Shown here: positions 21,384 to 29,563 of the stretch, piece by piece
How the letters are laid out: each line of letters begins with the position of its first letter
How positions within the stretch are numbered: position 1 is the stretch's first letter
Assembly (NCBI RefSeq): GCF_004827385.1
Contig: NZ_SRXN01000005.1
Location: 220,702-284,701 of the forward strand
DNA length: 64,000 bases
Reading direction: 5' to 3'
From: Ensifer sp. MPMI2T
GTDB lineage: Bacteria > Pseudomonadota > Alphaproteobacteria > Rhizobiales > Rhizobiaceae
The notes under the pieces: model-generated
Databases searched by the model: none
Told to the model about the DNA's origin: nothing
The model's input: the letters and a program-made list of their open reading frames with translations, nothing else
Translations under genes and position numbers: made by a program

Positions 21384-21453
21384 GCGTGCAATCGGACGCG
21401 CAAAGGTCGCTGTAGCGCTTTGAAATTGCTGCGTGATTTTGTTCTTAAATCGA
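21384..21453. repeat. Diverged inverted copy of the rhizobial palindromic element
   Basis: GCGCAAAGGTCGCTGTAGCG followed by CAATTTCAAAGC-like and GTTCTTAAATCGAC segments corresponds to the elements at 118-177 and 1336-1430 in rearranged form. The rest of the 21346-21646 gap shows only the promoter region of the next gene. Confidence 0.55.
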
Positions 21454-21646
21454 CTCCGGTCCAAGGAATCCTGCAGTAGCGGCTACGAGTGTGAAGCGGG
21501 TCATCACGGACTGCGCGATCTTCCAGCGACCATCTGAAAAATCTCCAGCATTCCTCGTATTAGCTTTCACCCCCAAACCCCTAATTTTTTAAGGAACTTT
21601 CCCGTCGATACGCAGTTCAGCCTCTACTAAATTAGGGAGGTATAAA

Positions 21647-22114
21647 ATGAAAACCCTAAATTCACTTTTCGCGAGCACCGGTCTGGCTGTTATGTCGGCC
21701 GGCTTTTTAGCATTGGCGGTGGTCCCGGCGTCGAGCCAGAACGTCGAGCGGCCCATACTTACCGCTGATCAGTGCAGTCCCCTCACGGACGCCAACTATC
21801 AGCTTTGCTGCATCGCGCAGAACCGCGCCATGATCCTCACCGAAGAGCAAATCGCACAATGTCCGCCGTTCTCTACAGCTGCGATTACGAGCGCTGACCC
21901 CTTCGGAACGACTGATAGTACCGGCGGTGGCGGCGGCACCGGCGGTGGCGGCGGTACTGGCGGCGGCGGTGGTGACGGCGGCGGCGGCGGTGCCGGCGGC
22001 GATGTCGGCGGTGGCGTCAACGAGGAAGGCAACGTCGGCGGTGGCGGCGCTGGCGGCAATGTCGGCGGTGGCGTCAGTGAGGAAGGCAGCGCATCCGCGA
22101 CGTCCAGCGACTGA
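21647..22114 (+). CDS. Secreted glycine-rich protein
   Basis: A 155-residue protein with a Sec-type signal peptide (cleavage expected near PASSQ, residues 27-31), a small domain with four cysteines (DQCSP, LCC, QCPP), and a C-terminal half made of Gly-rich runs. Two related units, VGGGVNEEGN and VGGGVSEEGS, alternate with GGGGAGG blocks. I do not recognise the family. The start has a strong GGGAGG seven bases upstream. The Gly tract is likely flexible and prone to slippage in length. Confidence 0.78.
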   Translation: MKTLNSLFASTGLAVMSAGFLALAVVPASSQNVERPILTADQCSPLTDANYQLCCIAQNRAMILTEEQIAQCPPFSTAAITSADPFGTTDSTGGGGGTGGGGGTGGGGGDGGGGGAGGDVGGGVNEEGNVGGGGAGGNVGGGVSEEGSASATSSD

Positions 22115-22125
22115 TGATCAAGCGC

Positions 22126-22162
22126 AGTCTCGCTGGCTCATTGCGGCCGGCGAGACTTTCTT
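22126..22162 (+). terminator. Likely terminator of the glycine-rich protein gene
   Basis: Arms AGTCTCGC (22126-22133) and GCGAGACT (22150-22157) are followed by TTCTTG. The hairpin lies 12 bases after the stop. Confidence 0.6.
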
Positions 22163-22341
22163 GTTCGTCCTGACGACGGTGCAGCCGATCGGACCAAGCC
22201 TCGGGATTAAGAATTCCGAGGCAGAGGTCAATAGCGCTTGATGTGCTGCGGCAGCCGGTGCCAGTTCTCGTGGCAGACAAGTTTGCTAAAGCGCTTCGCG
22301 TTCAATCGGACTCATGCGACGCGCCTTAGGTCCTTGTCTTT

Positions 22342-22390
22342 ATGCATGTCGTTGTCCCAAAACCGCTGCACACTTTTGGCGACATGCATT
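22342..22390. repeat. Second copy of the CATGTCGTTGT repeat
   Basis: It matches 3298-3347: ATGCATGTCGTTGTCCCAAA, CCGCTGCACACTTT and closing CGACATGCAT. It is the only clear structure in the 22163-22522 gap; I see no gene there. Confidence 0.7.
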
Positions 22391-22522
22391 AGCGGTCCTG
22401 GTTCACCGTCGGTTGCGAGACGATGGCACGTTCAAATCGGACTGCACCACGGCGGCCTCGCCCGCGGCGGTGGCTATGGCGCTGTGCGACAGGAACAGAG
22501 CAGCGCGTCGGATAATACTACC

Positions 22523-23119
22523 CTACTCCGCCGCCCTTGCCTTCACCTCGATCGCCTCCAGCTCATAGGAATACCCTTCCAACATCGTGTATGCCTGCTC
22601 GATCGCCTCGATCTGCGCTTCGGCGTTCTTGATCGCCTCGGCGATCGACTGGCTGCGGGCGCGCAGCATCGAGCCGAGCACGTCGGTTTCCGGCCGCCGG
22701 CCGAGGCGGTCGAGGTGTTTGCGGACACGGGAGCGGTGGCGCTCGAGTTCGAGGATGTGGAAGCGGTTCTTGACGATGTCGTCCGAGAGTTTGCGGCGCA
22801 TGGCGGCGACCGGATCGAAGCTGCCGGGCTCGCGCTCGTCGAGGATGAAGTCGTTGACCAGCGCTTCGAGCATCATCAGGCCCTTGAGGTCCTTGGGATC
22901 GGCGAGCTGCGGATCGTAGCCGGTGTCGTCATAGACCTTGCGGCGCACCGGATCCTTGAGCAGGTCATAGGCGGCCTGCAGCTTGCCGAACTGCTCGGCG
23001 TCGCCGCCGCGGTCCGGATGCGCGGTCTTCACCGCGCGGCGATAGGCAGTCCGGATCGCCCGCTCGTCGGCGTCGCGTTCAATTCCAAGGAGGACATAGG
23101 GATCGATCACGCCGGGCAC
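22523..23119 (-). CDS. DnaJ (J) domain protein with coiled C-terminal region
   Basis: A 198-residue protein. The N-terminal J domain starts PYVLLGIERDADERAIRTAY and carries the HPD motif (AHPDRGG), so it should stimulate an Hsp70 partner. The remaining 130 residues are helical with EAIKNAEAQIEAIEQAYTML and no Gly/Phe or zinc-finger region, so this is a class III J protein of unknown client. The start is a GTG at 23119; another GTG at 23110 is also possible. A broken duplicate lies at 20874-21345. Confidence 0.85.
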   Translation of the reverse strand: MPGVIDPYVLLGIERDADERAIRTAYRRAVKTAHPDRGGDAEQFGKLQAAYDLLKDPVRRKVYDDTGYDPQLADPKDLKGLMMLEALVNDFILDEREPGSFDPVAAMRRKLSDDIVKNRFHILELERHRSRVRKHLDRLGRRPETDVLGSMLRARSQSIAEAIKNAEAQIEAIEQAYTMLEGYSYELEAIEVKARAAE

Positions 23120-23640
23120 CTGTTCTTCATCAATGCAATTCCTCTCGGTTCAGACCTACCGGTTCGCTGCGCCGGCAGCAAGCCCATGGCGGTCGATCCG
23201 TCGCCGCCACGCTCAGCCGAGCGTCGGGACGAAAATGTGGTCAGAAAGAGGCAATCCACGACATTTCCGGGGCGAGTTTGAGGTGCGGGAAACCACGCAA
23301 AAGGCCGGAGGCAAGGCATTGCGGCAGGCTTCAGTGGCTCCGGAAACTCCGCTTGCCTTTTTTCGCGAATACTGCCACTCCTATATTTGTTCGGGCGATT
23401 TCAATCCCGGAGACTGGACTTTCGTTTGAGCCCGGCCATTCCGCCGGGACTGCCGCAAGCGGCATCGTTGACGTCTTTTCCCCGATATCGTGACCACTCG
23501 ACGCCTTTCAGTGCCTAAGGCGCTGAAGACGACCCGTTCGCATCCCTTCGGGGGCGCGAGCACTACCTGCAGCAGCCGATGCGTGTTATTGAAGCGCTGG
23601 GTTGCGGCAAAAAACAGACTGAAGGAAAAGGACTTCTTCC
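23120..23640. other. Intergenic region upstream of cspA
   Basis: No gene is supported in these 521 bases. A GCTTGCCTTTTTTCG stretch near 23350 and two small hairpins (CCCGGCCATTCCGCCGGG near 23432 and TGCCGCAAGCGGCA near 23451) are visible. Part of the region should hold the cspA promoter and 5' leader, which in cold-shock genes is often long and structured. Confidence 0.5.
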
Positions 23641-23853
23641 ATGGCCACCAAGGGCACCGTAAAATTCTTCAACCAGGACAAGGGTTTTGGTTTCATCACG
23701 CCGGAAGGCGGCGCGAAGGACGTTTTCGTCCACATCTCCGCCGTCCAGGCCGCTGGCCTCGCAACCCTGAAGGACGGCCAGCAGGTCTCCTTCGACACCG
23801 AGCCGGACCGCATGGGCAAGGGCCCGAAGGCCGTCAACCTCCAGGCTCTCTGA
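23641..23853 (+). CDS. cspA: Cold-shock protein, CspA family
   Basis: A 70-residue OB-fold RNA chaperone that melts secondary structure in mRNA at low temperature. RNP1 KGFGFI (14-19) and RNP2 VFVHIS (29-34) are both intact. Start ATG at 23641 has AAGGAAAAGGA upstream. A strong terminator follows at 23881-23912. Rhizobia carry several paralogues, so the exact family member is not determined. Confidence 0.95.
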   Translation: MATKGTVKFFNQDKGFGFITPEGGAKDVFVHISAVQAAGLATLKDGQQVSFDTEPDRMGKGPKAVNLQAL

Positions 23854-23880
23854 GCCGGACGTTTCGGTTGAAATTTAAAG

Positions 23881-23912
23881 AACGGCGCTTCGCAAGAGGC
23901 GCCGTTTTTTTT
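23881..23912 (+). terminator. Terminator of cspA
   Basis: AACGGCGC and GCGCCGTT arms followed by eight T residues, 28 bases after the cspA stop. Confidence 0.9.
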
Positions 23913-23930
23913 GCCGGTGGCTTTCGGCAA

Positions 23931-24042
23931 TGCCCCTCATCCGGCCGGCCGGCCACCTTCTCCCCGCACGCGGGGCGAAGGGATCCGGCGCCCTCTTAAG
24001 TCCCCTCGCCCCGCTTGCGGGCAGAGGGCTAGGGTGAGGGGC
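23931..24042. repeat. Dispersed CTCACCCTAGCCCTCT-type repeat, longer copy
   Basis: The segment runs from CCCCTCATCC through CACCTTCTCCCCGC and ends with GAGGGCTAGGGTGAGGGGC, the complement of the core at 14800-14820. It fills the cspA-dusA gap. Confidence 0.65.
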
Positions 24043-24152
24043 AAAGCGCCGAAAATCGGACCCATCGGATCAAAAAGGCGCGGCCGCTCGCGGCTCCGTC
24101 ATTCCTGTGAGCAGCACAGGAATGAGGGCCGCCTGGAGAGTGTCGGCCCGCC

Positions 24153-25292
24153 CTACTCTGCCGCCTGCCGTGCAGTCGCGGCCTCGAACACGGCGTCGAA
24201 GGCGGCGTGGATCACCTCCGGGCCGGCGCCCTTGCGGGTGGCGTCGGCGGAGAGGAACTGGCGGTAGCGCCGGGCGCCGGGCCAGCCCTGGAACAGGCCG
24301 ACCATGTGCCGGGTGACATGAACCAGCCGACCGCCGCTCGCGATATGGGCCGCGGCGTAATCCGCCATGGCGTCGCGGACGCCAGCCCAGAAGTCGAGTG
24401 ACAGGCGATGATCGCGATCATTGAAAGCATGCGGCTCGATCGGTTCGGGCGCTGCGCCGGTCAGAGGATGGGCGAAATAGCCGTCGGCCGCGGTCAAGAG
24501 GCCGCTGTCGTGATAGGCGGCGCGGCCAAGCATGACGCCGTCCAGGGCCGGCCCGTTTTCGGCTTCGACGGCAGGCTCGACGGCCGCGCCGGCTGACAGC
24601 AGGCGATGATCCAGATGCGAAAGCGCCTGGTCCAGCGTTTGAAGACCGCCGTTGAGACCGATGAAAAGACTCGGATTTTCCGCCTTCAGCCGATGCACGA
24701 GGCCATAGTCGAGCGGCGGGATCTCGCGGTTTTCACGGGGGCTCAGACCTTGCAGCCAGGCCTTACGCGCATGCACCCAGACGGCATCCGTGCCGGCATC
24801 CTTCACGCGGGCGACAAGGTCGCGCAGCGCCCGCTCGGGATCCTGGTCGTCGACGCCGATGCGGCACTTGACCGTGACGGGAATTCTGACGGCCGCCTTG
24901 ATCGCCGCGACGCAGTCGGCGACGAGAGCCGGCTCCTGCATCAGGCAAGCGCCAAAGGCGCCCGACTGCACCCGGTCTGACGGGCAGCCGACATTCATGT
25001 TTATCTCGTCGTAGCCGAAGCCTTCACCGATCCGGGCGGCCTCCGCCAGCTTTGCGGGATCATTGCTGCCAAGCTGCAAGGCGACCGGGTTCTCCGAAGC
25101 GTCGTAGCCGAGCAGTCTCTCGCGATCGCCCCGCAGGATCGCGTCGGCGACGATCATCTCGGTATAAAGCAGCGCATGGCGCGAGAGCTGCCGCGCGAAG
25201 AAGCGGTAGTGCCGGTCAGTCCAGTCGATCATGGGTGCAATGGCGAACACCGGAGCCTTGAAATAACTTACTTTCCTTGCTTTCTCGGGCAT
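24153..25292 (-). CDS. dusA: tRNA-dihydrouridine synthase A; prophage insertion target
   Basis: This FMN enzyme reduces uridine 20/20a in the tRNA D-loop. The catalytic Cys lies in NVGCPSDRVQSGAFGACLM, and MIDWTDRHYRFF near residue 21 is the usual N-terminal signature. The 379-residue protein appears complete. dusA is a known hotspot for prophage integration at its 5' end, with the integrase next to it, as here. The first 20 or so codons and the promoter are therefore probably supplied by the prophage. Confidence 0.95.
   Translation of the reverse strand: MPEKARKVSYFKAPVFAIAPMIDWTDRHYRFFARQLSRHALLYTEMIVADAILRGDRERLLGYDASENPVALQLGSNDPAKLAEAARIGEGFGYDEINMNVGCPSDRVQSGAFGACLMQEPALVADCVAAIKAAVRIPVTVKCRIGVDDQDPERALRDLVARVKDAGTDAVWVHARKAWLQGLSPRENREIPPLDYGLVHRLKAENPSLFIGLNGGLQTLDQALSHLDHRLLSAGAAVEPAVEAENGPALDGVMLGRAAYHDSGLLTAADGYFAHPLTGAAPEPIEPHAFNDRDHRLSLDFWAGVRDAMADYAAAHIASGGRLVHVTRHMVGLFQGWPGARRYRQFLSADATRKGAGPEVIHAAFDAVFEAATARQAAE
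25212..25240. other. Candidate attachment core (attL) in the dusA 5' end
   Basis: The codons for MIDWTD (25215-25232) are the conserved stretch where dusA-specific integrases are reported to recombine. The second copy (attR) should lie beyond position 64000, so this site cannot be confirmed from the window. Boundaries are approximate. Confidence 0.45.
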
Positions 25293-25307
25293 TTTCAGTG
25301 CTCTCTT

Positions 25308-25398
25308 GTCGTACCATTTCCGATCGTTTAACGGCGTTTTCTACTTTTTCTAGACAAAAGTACGTCAGCTGTCGTACCAAATCACCATCAGTCGTACC
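25308..25398. repeat. GTCGTACC direct repeats beside the integrase
   Basis: GTCGTACC occurs at 25308-25315, 25371-25378 and 25391-25398, all in one orientation, with a fourth copy at 25671-25678 inside the integrase gene. Short direct repeats between attachment core and int gene are typical arm-type integrase or excisionase binding sites. Confidence 0.6.
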
Positions 25399-25408
25399 GG
25401 AGGCGCCA

Positions 25409-26500
25409 GTGGGAACTATCGTTGAGCGCAAGAAGGCCGATGGCTCGGTCGTCTACGTAGCGCAGATACTGCTTAAACAGAAGGGGAAGATTGTGTTCCG
25501 AGAGGGACGCACCTTCAAGAGGCGGCCGGCAGCCAATGATTGGATTAAGGCGCGCGAGACGGAACTGAGGAAGCCCGGGGGGCTGGAAGCCGTTCATAAA
25601 AAGAAGGCCGAGACATTCAAACTGGCCGATCTCATCGACCGCTACGTCAATGAGCACGAGAAAGAGATGGGTCGTACCAAGGCACAGGTTCTCCGGGCGA
25701 TCAAAGAGTACGACTTGGCGGCTATGGACACCGCGGCGATCGAGAGCGGTCACATCTATGAGTTCGCCCGGACGCTTCACCAGAAGATGAAACCGCAAAC
25801 GGTGGCAAACTACCTTTCGCACCTCGGCGCCATCTTCGCGATCGCGCGGCCAGCGTGGGGCGTGTCCCTCAACGAACAGGCGATGAAGGATGCGATGGTC
25901 GTCTGCAAGAGAATGGGGATCACGTCGAAATCCCGCGAGCGCGACCGCCGCCCTACCCTCGAAGAGCTCGATACCCTTCTCACCCACTTCACGAATCGCT
26001 CGAAGCGCGCACCGCACTCGGCGCCGATGGTCGACATCATTTTGTTCGCTCTCTTCTCAACTCGCCGGCAGGAGGAAATCACCCGGATAACATGGGACGA
26101 TCTGGATGAGGACGGCAGCCGGATCATGGTCCGCGACATGAAGCATCCCGGGGAGAAGATTGGGAACGACCAATGGTGCGACCTCGTGCCGGAAGCGCTC
26201 GCGGTCGCTAAGCGCCAAGGCAAGAAGAAGGGGGGCCGGATCTTTCCTTACGGCACTGATGCCATCAGCGCTGCGTTCACCCGTGCCTGCCAGCTCCTTG
26301 GTATCAACGATCTGCGTTTTCACGATTTGCGGCACGAGGGGATTAGCCGGCTTGCCGAATTGGGGTGGTCGATTCCTCACATGGCCGCCGTCTCCGGCCA
26401 CCGCAGCTGGATCAGCCTCAAGCGATACTCGCACGTGCGGACGCGCACAGACAAATACGAGGGCTGGCAATGGCGGCCCGTCCCGGAGGCCGCTGAATGA
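25409..26500 (+). CDS. int: Tyrosine-recombinase integrase, dusA-specific type
   Basis: This 363-residue integrase catalyses insertion and excision of the prophage. The N-terminal arm/SAM-like domain precedes the catalytic domain with Arg in FSTRRQEEITR (about residue 219), H305-x-x-R308 in HDLRHEG, H331 in GHRSW and nucleophile Y340 in KRYSH. A GTG start at 25409 is preceded by CGGAGG at good spacing; the frame is open upstream to 25277 but that part overlaps dusA. It lies head-to-head with dusA, and its stop overlaps the next gene by four bases. Confidence 0.93.
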   Translation: MGTIVERKKADGSVVYVAQILLKQKGKIVFREGRTFKRRPAANDWIKARETELRKPGGLEAVHKKKAETFKLADLIDRYVNEHEKEMGRTKAQVLRAIKEYDLAAMDTAAIESGHIYEFARTLHQKMKPQTVANYLSHLGAIFAIARPAWGVSLNEQAMKDAMVVCKRMGITSKSRERDRRPTLEELDTLLTHFTNRSKRAPHSAPMVDIILFALFSTRRQEEITRITWDDLDEDGSRIMVRDMKHPGEKIGNDQWCDLVPEALAVAKRQGKKKGGRIFPYGTDAISAAFTRACQLLGINDLRFHDLRHEGISRLAELGWSIPHMAAVSGHRSWISLKRYSHVRTRTDKYEGWQWRPVPEAAE

Positions 26501-26862
26501 TCGGGGTCATTATCGTCTGCTCTGTCTTGACGGCTGTCGATGGCGACACGGTCAAGTGCGACGGGCAAAACATGCGCCTACTCGGCGGTGGCACCGTCGA
26601 CGAGCGAGGAATCGACACGCCTGAAATCGGCAGCCACGCGAAATGCCTGAAGGAGCGAAAGCTCGCGCTCATCGCCAAGCGACGGCTTGCCGATCTTCTG
26701 CGGGGGAAGGAAGTCAGGATCGAGGCAAAGGGAATGGACCGGTCTGATAGACCGCTCGTGAACCTCTATCTGCCCGATGGGCGCGAGGTTGGTCAGATCC
26801 TGTTGAGGGAAGGAACTGCCCGCGAATGGCGGCCGGGCCAGCGCAACGATTGGTGCGGTTAG
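26497..26862 (+). CDS. Staphylococcal-nuclease-like (thermonuclease family) protein
   Basis: A 121-residue SNase/OB-fold protein: TAVDGDTVKCDG (12-23), MRLLG, GIDTPEI (38-44), and a C-terminal DRPLVNLYLPDGREV. Candidate catalytic Arg27 and Glu43 are present. Between RLLG and GIDTPE there are eight extra residues (GGTVDERG) not seen in typical family members. A hydrophobic N-terminus (IGVIIVCSVL) may be a short export signal. Translationally coupled to int. Confidence 0.78.
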   Translation: MIGVIIVCSVLTAVDGDTVKCDGQNMRLLGGGTVDERGIDTPEIGSHAKCLKERKLALIAKRRLADLLRGKEVRIEAKGMDRSDRPLVNLYLPDGREVGQILLREGTAREWRPGQRNDWCG

Positions 26863-26950
26863 GAAGCGCGTCAGCCCTCGCCTGGGGACGTGCTTGCGGT
26901 TGTGGCGAGCTTTGCTAGATTTCCCGAGGCAACGAACCGAGGGGAAGATA

Positions 26951-27625
26951 ATGATTACGTCCGCCCGCCTGTTGTGTCCCGGGATTTTCATCGCAGGCAT
27001 CGCATACGCATCAAGCGTGTTCGCACAGAACAGCGATCTTGGTGCGGCCCTTGCCCGGTTGGAAGGAACTCTCAACGTGCAGGCGCAGCCACACATGAAC
27101 GAGGGAAAGATAATTGGCTGTCAGTACGTGTTCGACGCGCTGATGCGCGACTGGAGCTACAGGCAAGGCGGGTATATCAAAGTCTCGGGATCAGTCGCCA
27201 TCATGGGCCTCGGCGGTAAGATCGGCACGACGGTGAAGGTTGTCGTGAACGAGATCGACCCAGCTACGATGACGACCACGCCATCGGCGCCAAGCAGGGT
27301 CTATCTGATCGGATCGGACTTCCGTACCAACGTCGACACGCTGGTGAGCTCGACGGAATCTGACGTCCCCGGCGGCCGCTTCTCCGTCTATCAGATGTCA
27401 CCGACAACCGAGATGATACTCGAGGCCATGCAGAACAATCGACTGACTGTTGCATTCAACCGTCGGGACGGCAAAACGGACCTGCAGTTACCCGTCGAAT
27501 TGGATGTTCTTTCGACCGACGACAACGGCAAACGCACGCGGTCTGAAAGAAACGGATCAGCATTTGCTCAGTGCATGTCTGTCGTTCTCAAAGAAGTCGA
27601 TGCTGCCCAAACGGCGCCGCAATGA
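26951..27625 (+). CDS. Hypothetical exported protein
   Basis: A 224-residue protein with a signal peptide ending near SVFAQ (about residue 25). I do not recognise the family. The body contains two cysteines, in IIGCQYVF and FAQCMS, and looks beta-rich. The ATG at 26951 has GAGGGGAAG in front; the frame open to 26894 is less plausible. It lies in the accessory region of the prophage. Confidence 0.65.
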   Translation: MITSARLLCPGIFIAGIAYASSVFAQNSDLGAALARLEGTLNVQAQPHMNEGKIIGCQYVFDALMRDWSYRQGGYIKVSGSVAIMGLGGKIGTTVKVVVNEIDPATMTTTPSAPSRVYLIGSDFRTNVDTLVSSTESDVPGGRFSVYQMSPTTEMILEAMQNNRLTVAFNRRDGKTDLQLPVELDVLSTDDNGKRTRSERNGSAFAQCMSVVLKEVDAAQTAPQ

Positions 27626-27749
27626 AGCGCCGGCAGGCGTTCCTGCAGGGTATCGCCTTCGCGCGCTGGCCGCCGCGTGAAACGCCGTTGCAATTGCGCC
27701 GCGATACGGTAGAAGGCCTGCGTATTTCAATTTATAGGTTCATGATCAG

Positions 27750-29222
27750 TTGCTTCGAAAGCTGCAAAATCGGCTGAAACTACTTAGAGCTTCCGCACGC
27801 AGGTCGGTCGGTGCACATGCACAGAAGTCATCGGAAGATGCGGAGATCCGCGCCGTACTGAAATTGTATCGAGCAAAGCTAACCGGAGGTGCAGCCGGCG
27901 GCGTTCACTCTGCACAGGTCAGATTGGGAAAGCGCCGCGCGGCAAAGCACAAGTCTCGTACTGTGCTGAAATCTTTCAGCAAGGGAAACCGGCCGAATTT
28001 CCCGCTGCCGTTGCTGGCAGCTTCCCGATACAAAGACAACAAGCTGGCATGCGGCCTAAAGCCGGATCGTCGGGCTAGATGGGTTCCTGTTGTTCGCCGA
28101 CGCCCAGGGTTGCGCTACGAACAGATAGTCCTTGAAAACTTCAGCTTCATCGACCATCCACAACACACACTGAATAAGATCCTGGAGATCCTAGACTTTG
28201 AATGCAACGCAGTGGACGCGCAGCTCCATTTTGACGATCAGTATTGCGTAGACGTGGCGGCCTACCTGGTTCTTGCGGAGATGTGGCAAAGCCTCTCACG
28301 GGTATTCCGCAAGGGGCGAATGACCGTCCCGATCCAAAAAGTGGTTGAAGCATTGGGCTTGCGTCGAGAACTCTCGATGAAATTTCCGGGCCTAGAGAAT
28401 GTCGACAACGTTTGGGCATTTCCCAAACGCTCTCGCAGACCCACCGGATCCTCGCGAGCTGTGAATCGGCAGTTGCAACCCCAATCGAGAGAGAAGGTCG
28501 CCGATGAGTTTTGCAACACCCTGGATCAGTGGCTCGACACGGCAGCTCAAGACTTGGAGTTAACCGATCAAGGGAAATCCAAATTCGCTCAGATAATTGG
28601 GGAGCTTCTTGACAACGCGGAGCGTCACAGTGATGCGCCCCGGAAGGATGGATCTTGGTCCACCGCCGCCTTCATGGCGAAACGAGTCGAAGGCGACAAA
28701 GACGTCTTCCGCTGCCACATGGGGTTCTTAAGCGTAGGGGCTTCGCTTGCAGAAAGCCTCGCGACGGCGCCGATCAAAATTCGCGCGCAAGTCAACAAGT
28801 ACTGTGACCTTCATCCGTCTTGCGGCATAAGTCGTGACACACTTTCGACATTGGTTGCTTTGCAAGATGGTATCACGCGCGATGAGGCTGCTGCGGCCAA
28901 TGAGCGCGGTGGAGTAGGTTTACAAGATGTGTTAGAACTTATAAACGTCCTCGGCGTTACGCATACAGGAGGGCAAGAGCCGCGCATGACGATCGTCTCG
29001 GGGCGCTCTTGCATACGGATCAGAGCGCCATACCTAAAGGGTGCGAGAAGCGACGAAAATGGCCCGAGGGTGCTGTGGTTTAATGAACAGAACGACCCAA
29101 GCGTTGCGCCAGACTCAGATTATGTGTTCGACCTCGAAACCAAGTTTCCGGGCACGATTATCGGGTTAACCTTTGTCCTGAGTAAAGAAGACCTGATGGC
29201 GGTGGTAAATGCAGAAGATTGA
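27750..29222 (+). CDS. ATP-binding protein with GHKL (HATPase) domain
   Basis: The 490-residue product has a basic N-terminal 120 residues, a central region rich in helices (residues about 125-215), and a C-terminal GHKL ATPase fold. The N-box is GELLDNAERHSD (284-295) and a G-rich lid is ERGGVGLQDVLEL (385-397). No H-box or receiver domain is seen, so it is not a normal sensor kinase; the closest logic is an anti-sigma-like kinase. The next gene overlaps by 14 bases and encodes a STAS-like protein, the natural partner of such ATPases. The start at 27750 is a TTG and uncertain. Possible defence or regulatory cargo. Confidence 0.72.
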   Translation: MLRKLQNRLKLLRASARRSVGAHAQKSSEDAEIRAVLKLYRAKLTGGAAGGVHSAQVRLGKRRAAKHKSRTVLKSFSKGNRPNFPLPLLAASRYKDNKLACGLKPDRRARWVPVVRRRPGLRYEQIVLENFSFIDHPQHTLNKILEILDFECNAVDAQLHFDDQYCVDVAAYLVLAEMWQSLSRVFRKGRMTVPIQKVVEALGLRRELSMKFPGLENVDNVWAFPKRSRRPTGSSRAVNRQLQPQSREKVADEFCNTLDQWLDTAAQDLELTDQGKSKFAQIIGELLDNAERHSDAPRKDGSWSTAAFMAKRVEGDKDVFRCHMGFLSVGASLAESLATAPIKIRAQVNKYCDLHPSCGISRDTLSTLVALQDGITRDEAAAANERGGVGLQDVLELINVLGVTHTGGQEPRMTIVSGRSCIRIRAPYLKGARSDENGPRVLWFNEQNDPSVAPDSDYVFDLETKFPGTIIGLTFVLSKEDLMAVVNAED

Positions 29223-29538
29223 ACTGTTGGAGCTGACAGGCAACGGCGAGGTCCATAACTTATCGGGCCATGAGCGCGGCGTGGCTGCGCGCGCCAAATT
29301 CAATCTGGCGGCACTTGATGAAGGTAGCGAGCCCGTCGTGGTCGCCATCCCCGAGTTTGTCTACACAATTACCCCCTCATTCTTCCAAGGGATGTTTGCC
29401 GACAGCGTCAAGAAACTCGGTAACCGGGAAGGTTTCCTCGCCCACTACAGCTTCATCGCGCCGCCGATTGTGTTGCAACAAATTGAGAACGGTATTAGAT
29501 CCTCGTTGATGAAACGCGGTAATCTCTTCTCGCACTGA
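29209..29538 (+). CDS. STAS-like (DUF4325) domain protein
   Basis: A 109-residue protein with the DUF4325 pattern: beta strand, SGHERGVAARAKFNLA, then VVVAIPEFVYTITPSFFQGM, where the TPSFF part resembles the STAS anti-anti-sigma loop but lacks an obvious phosphorylatable Ser in the usual place. It overlaps the upstream ATPase gene, so the two are translationally coupled and probably interact. Cytosolic. Confidence 0.75.
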   Translation: MQKIELLELTGNGEVHNLSGHERGVAARAKFNLAALDEGSEPVVVAIPEFVYTITPSFFQGMFADSVKKLGNREGFLAHYSFIAPPIVLQQIENGIRSSLMKRGNLFSH

Positions 29539-29563
29539 AAAAATCACCCCAAAAGGCTGGCGA

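Noticed and set aside
22238..23281. 347-codon plus-strand frame across the DnaJ-like gene
   Set aside because: It runs over repeats and the antisense of a J-domain gene, with no ribosome site or domain.
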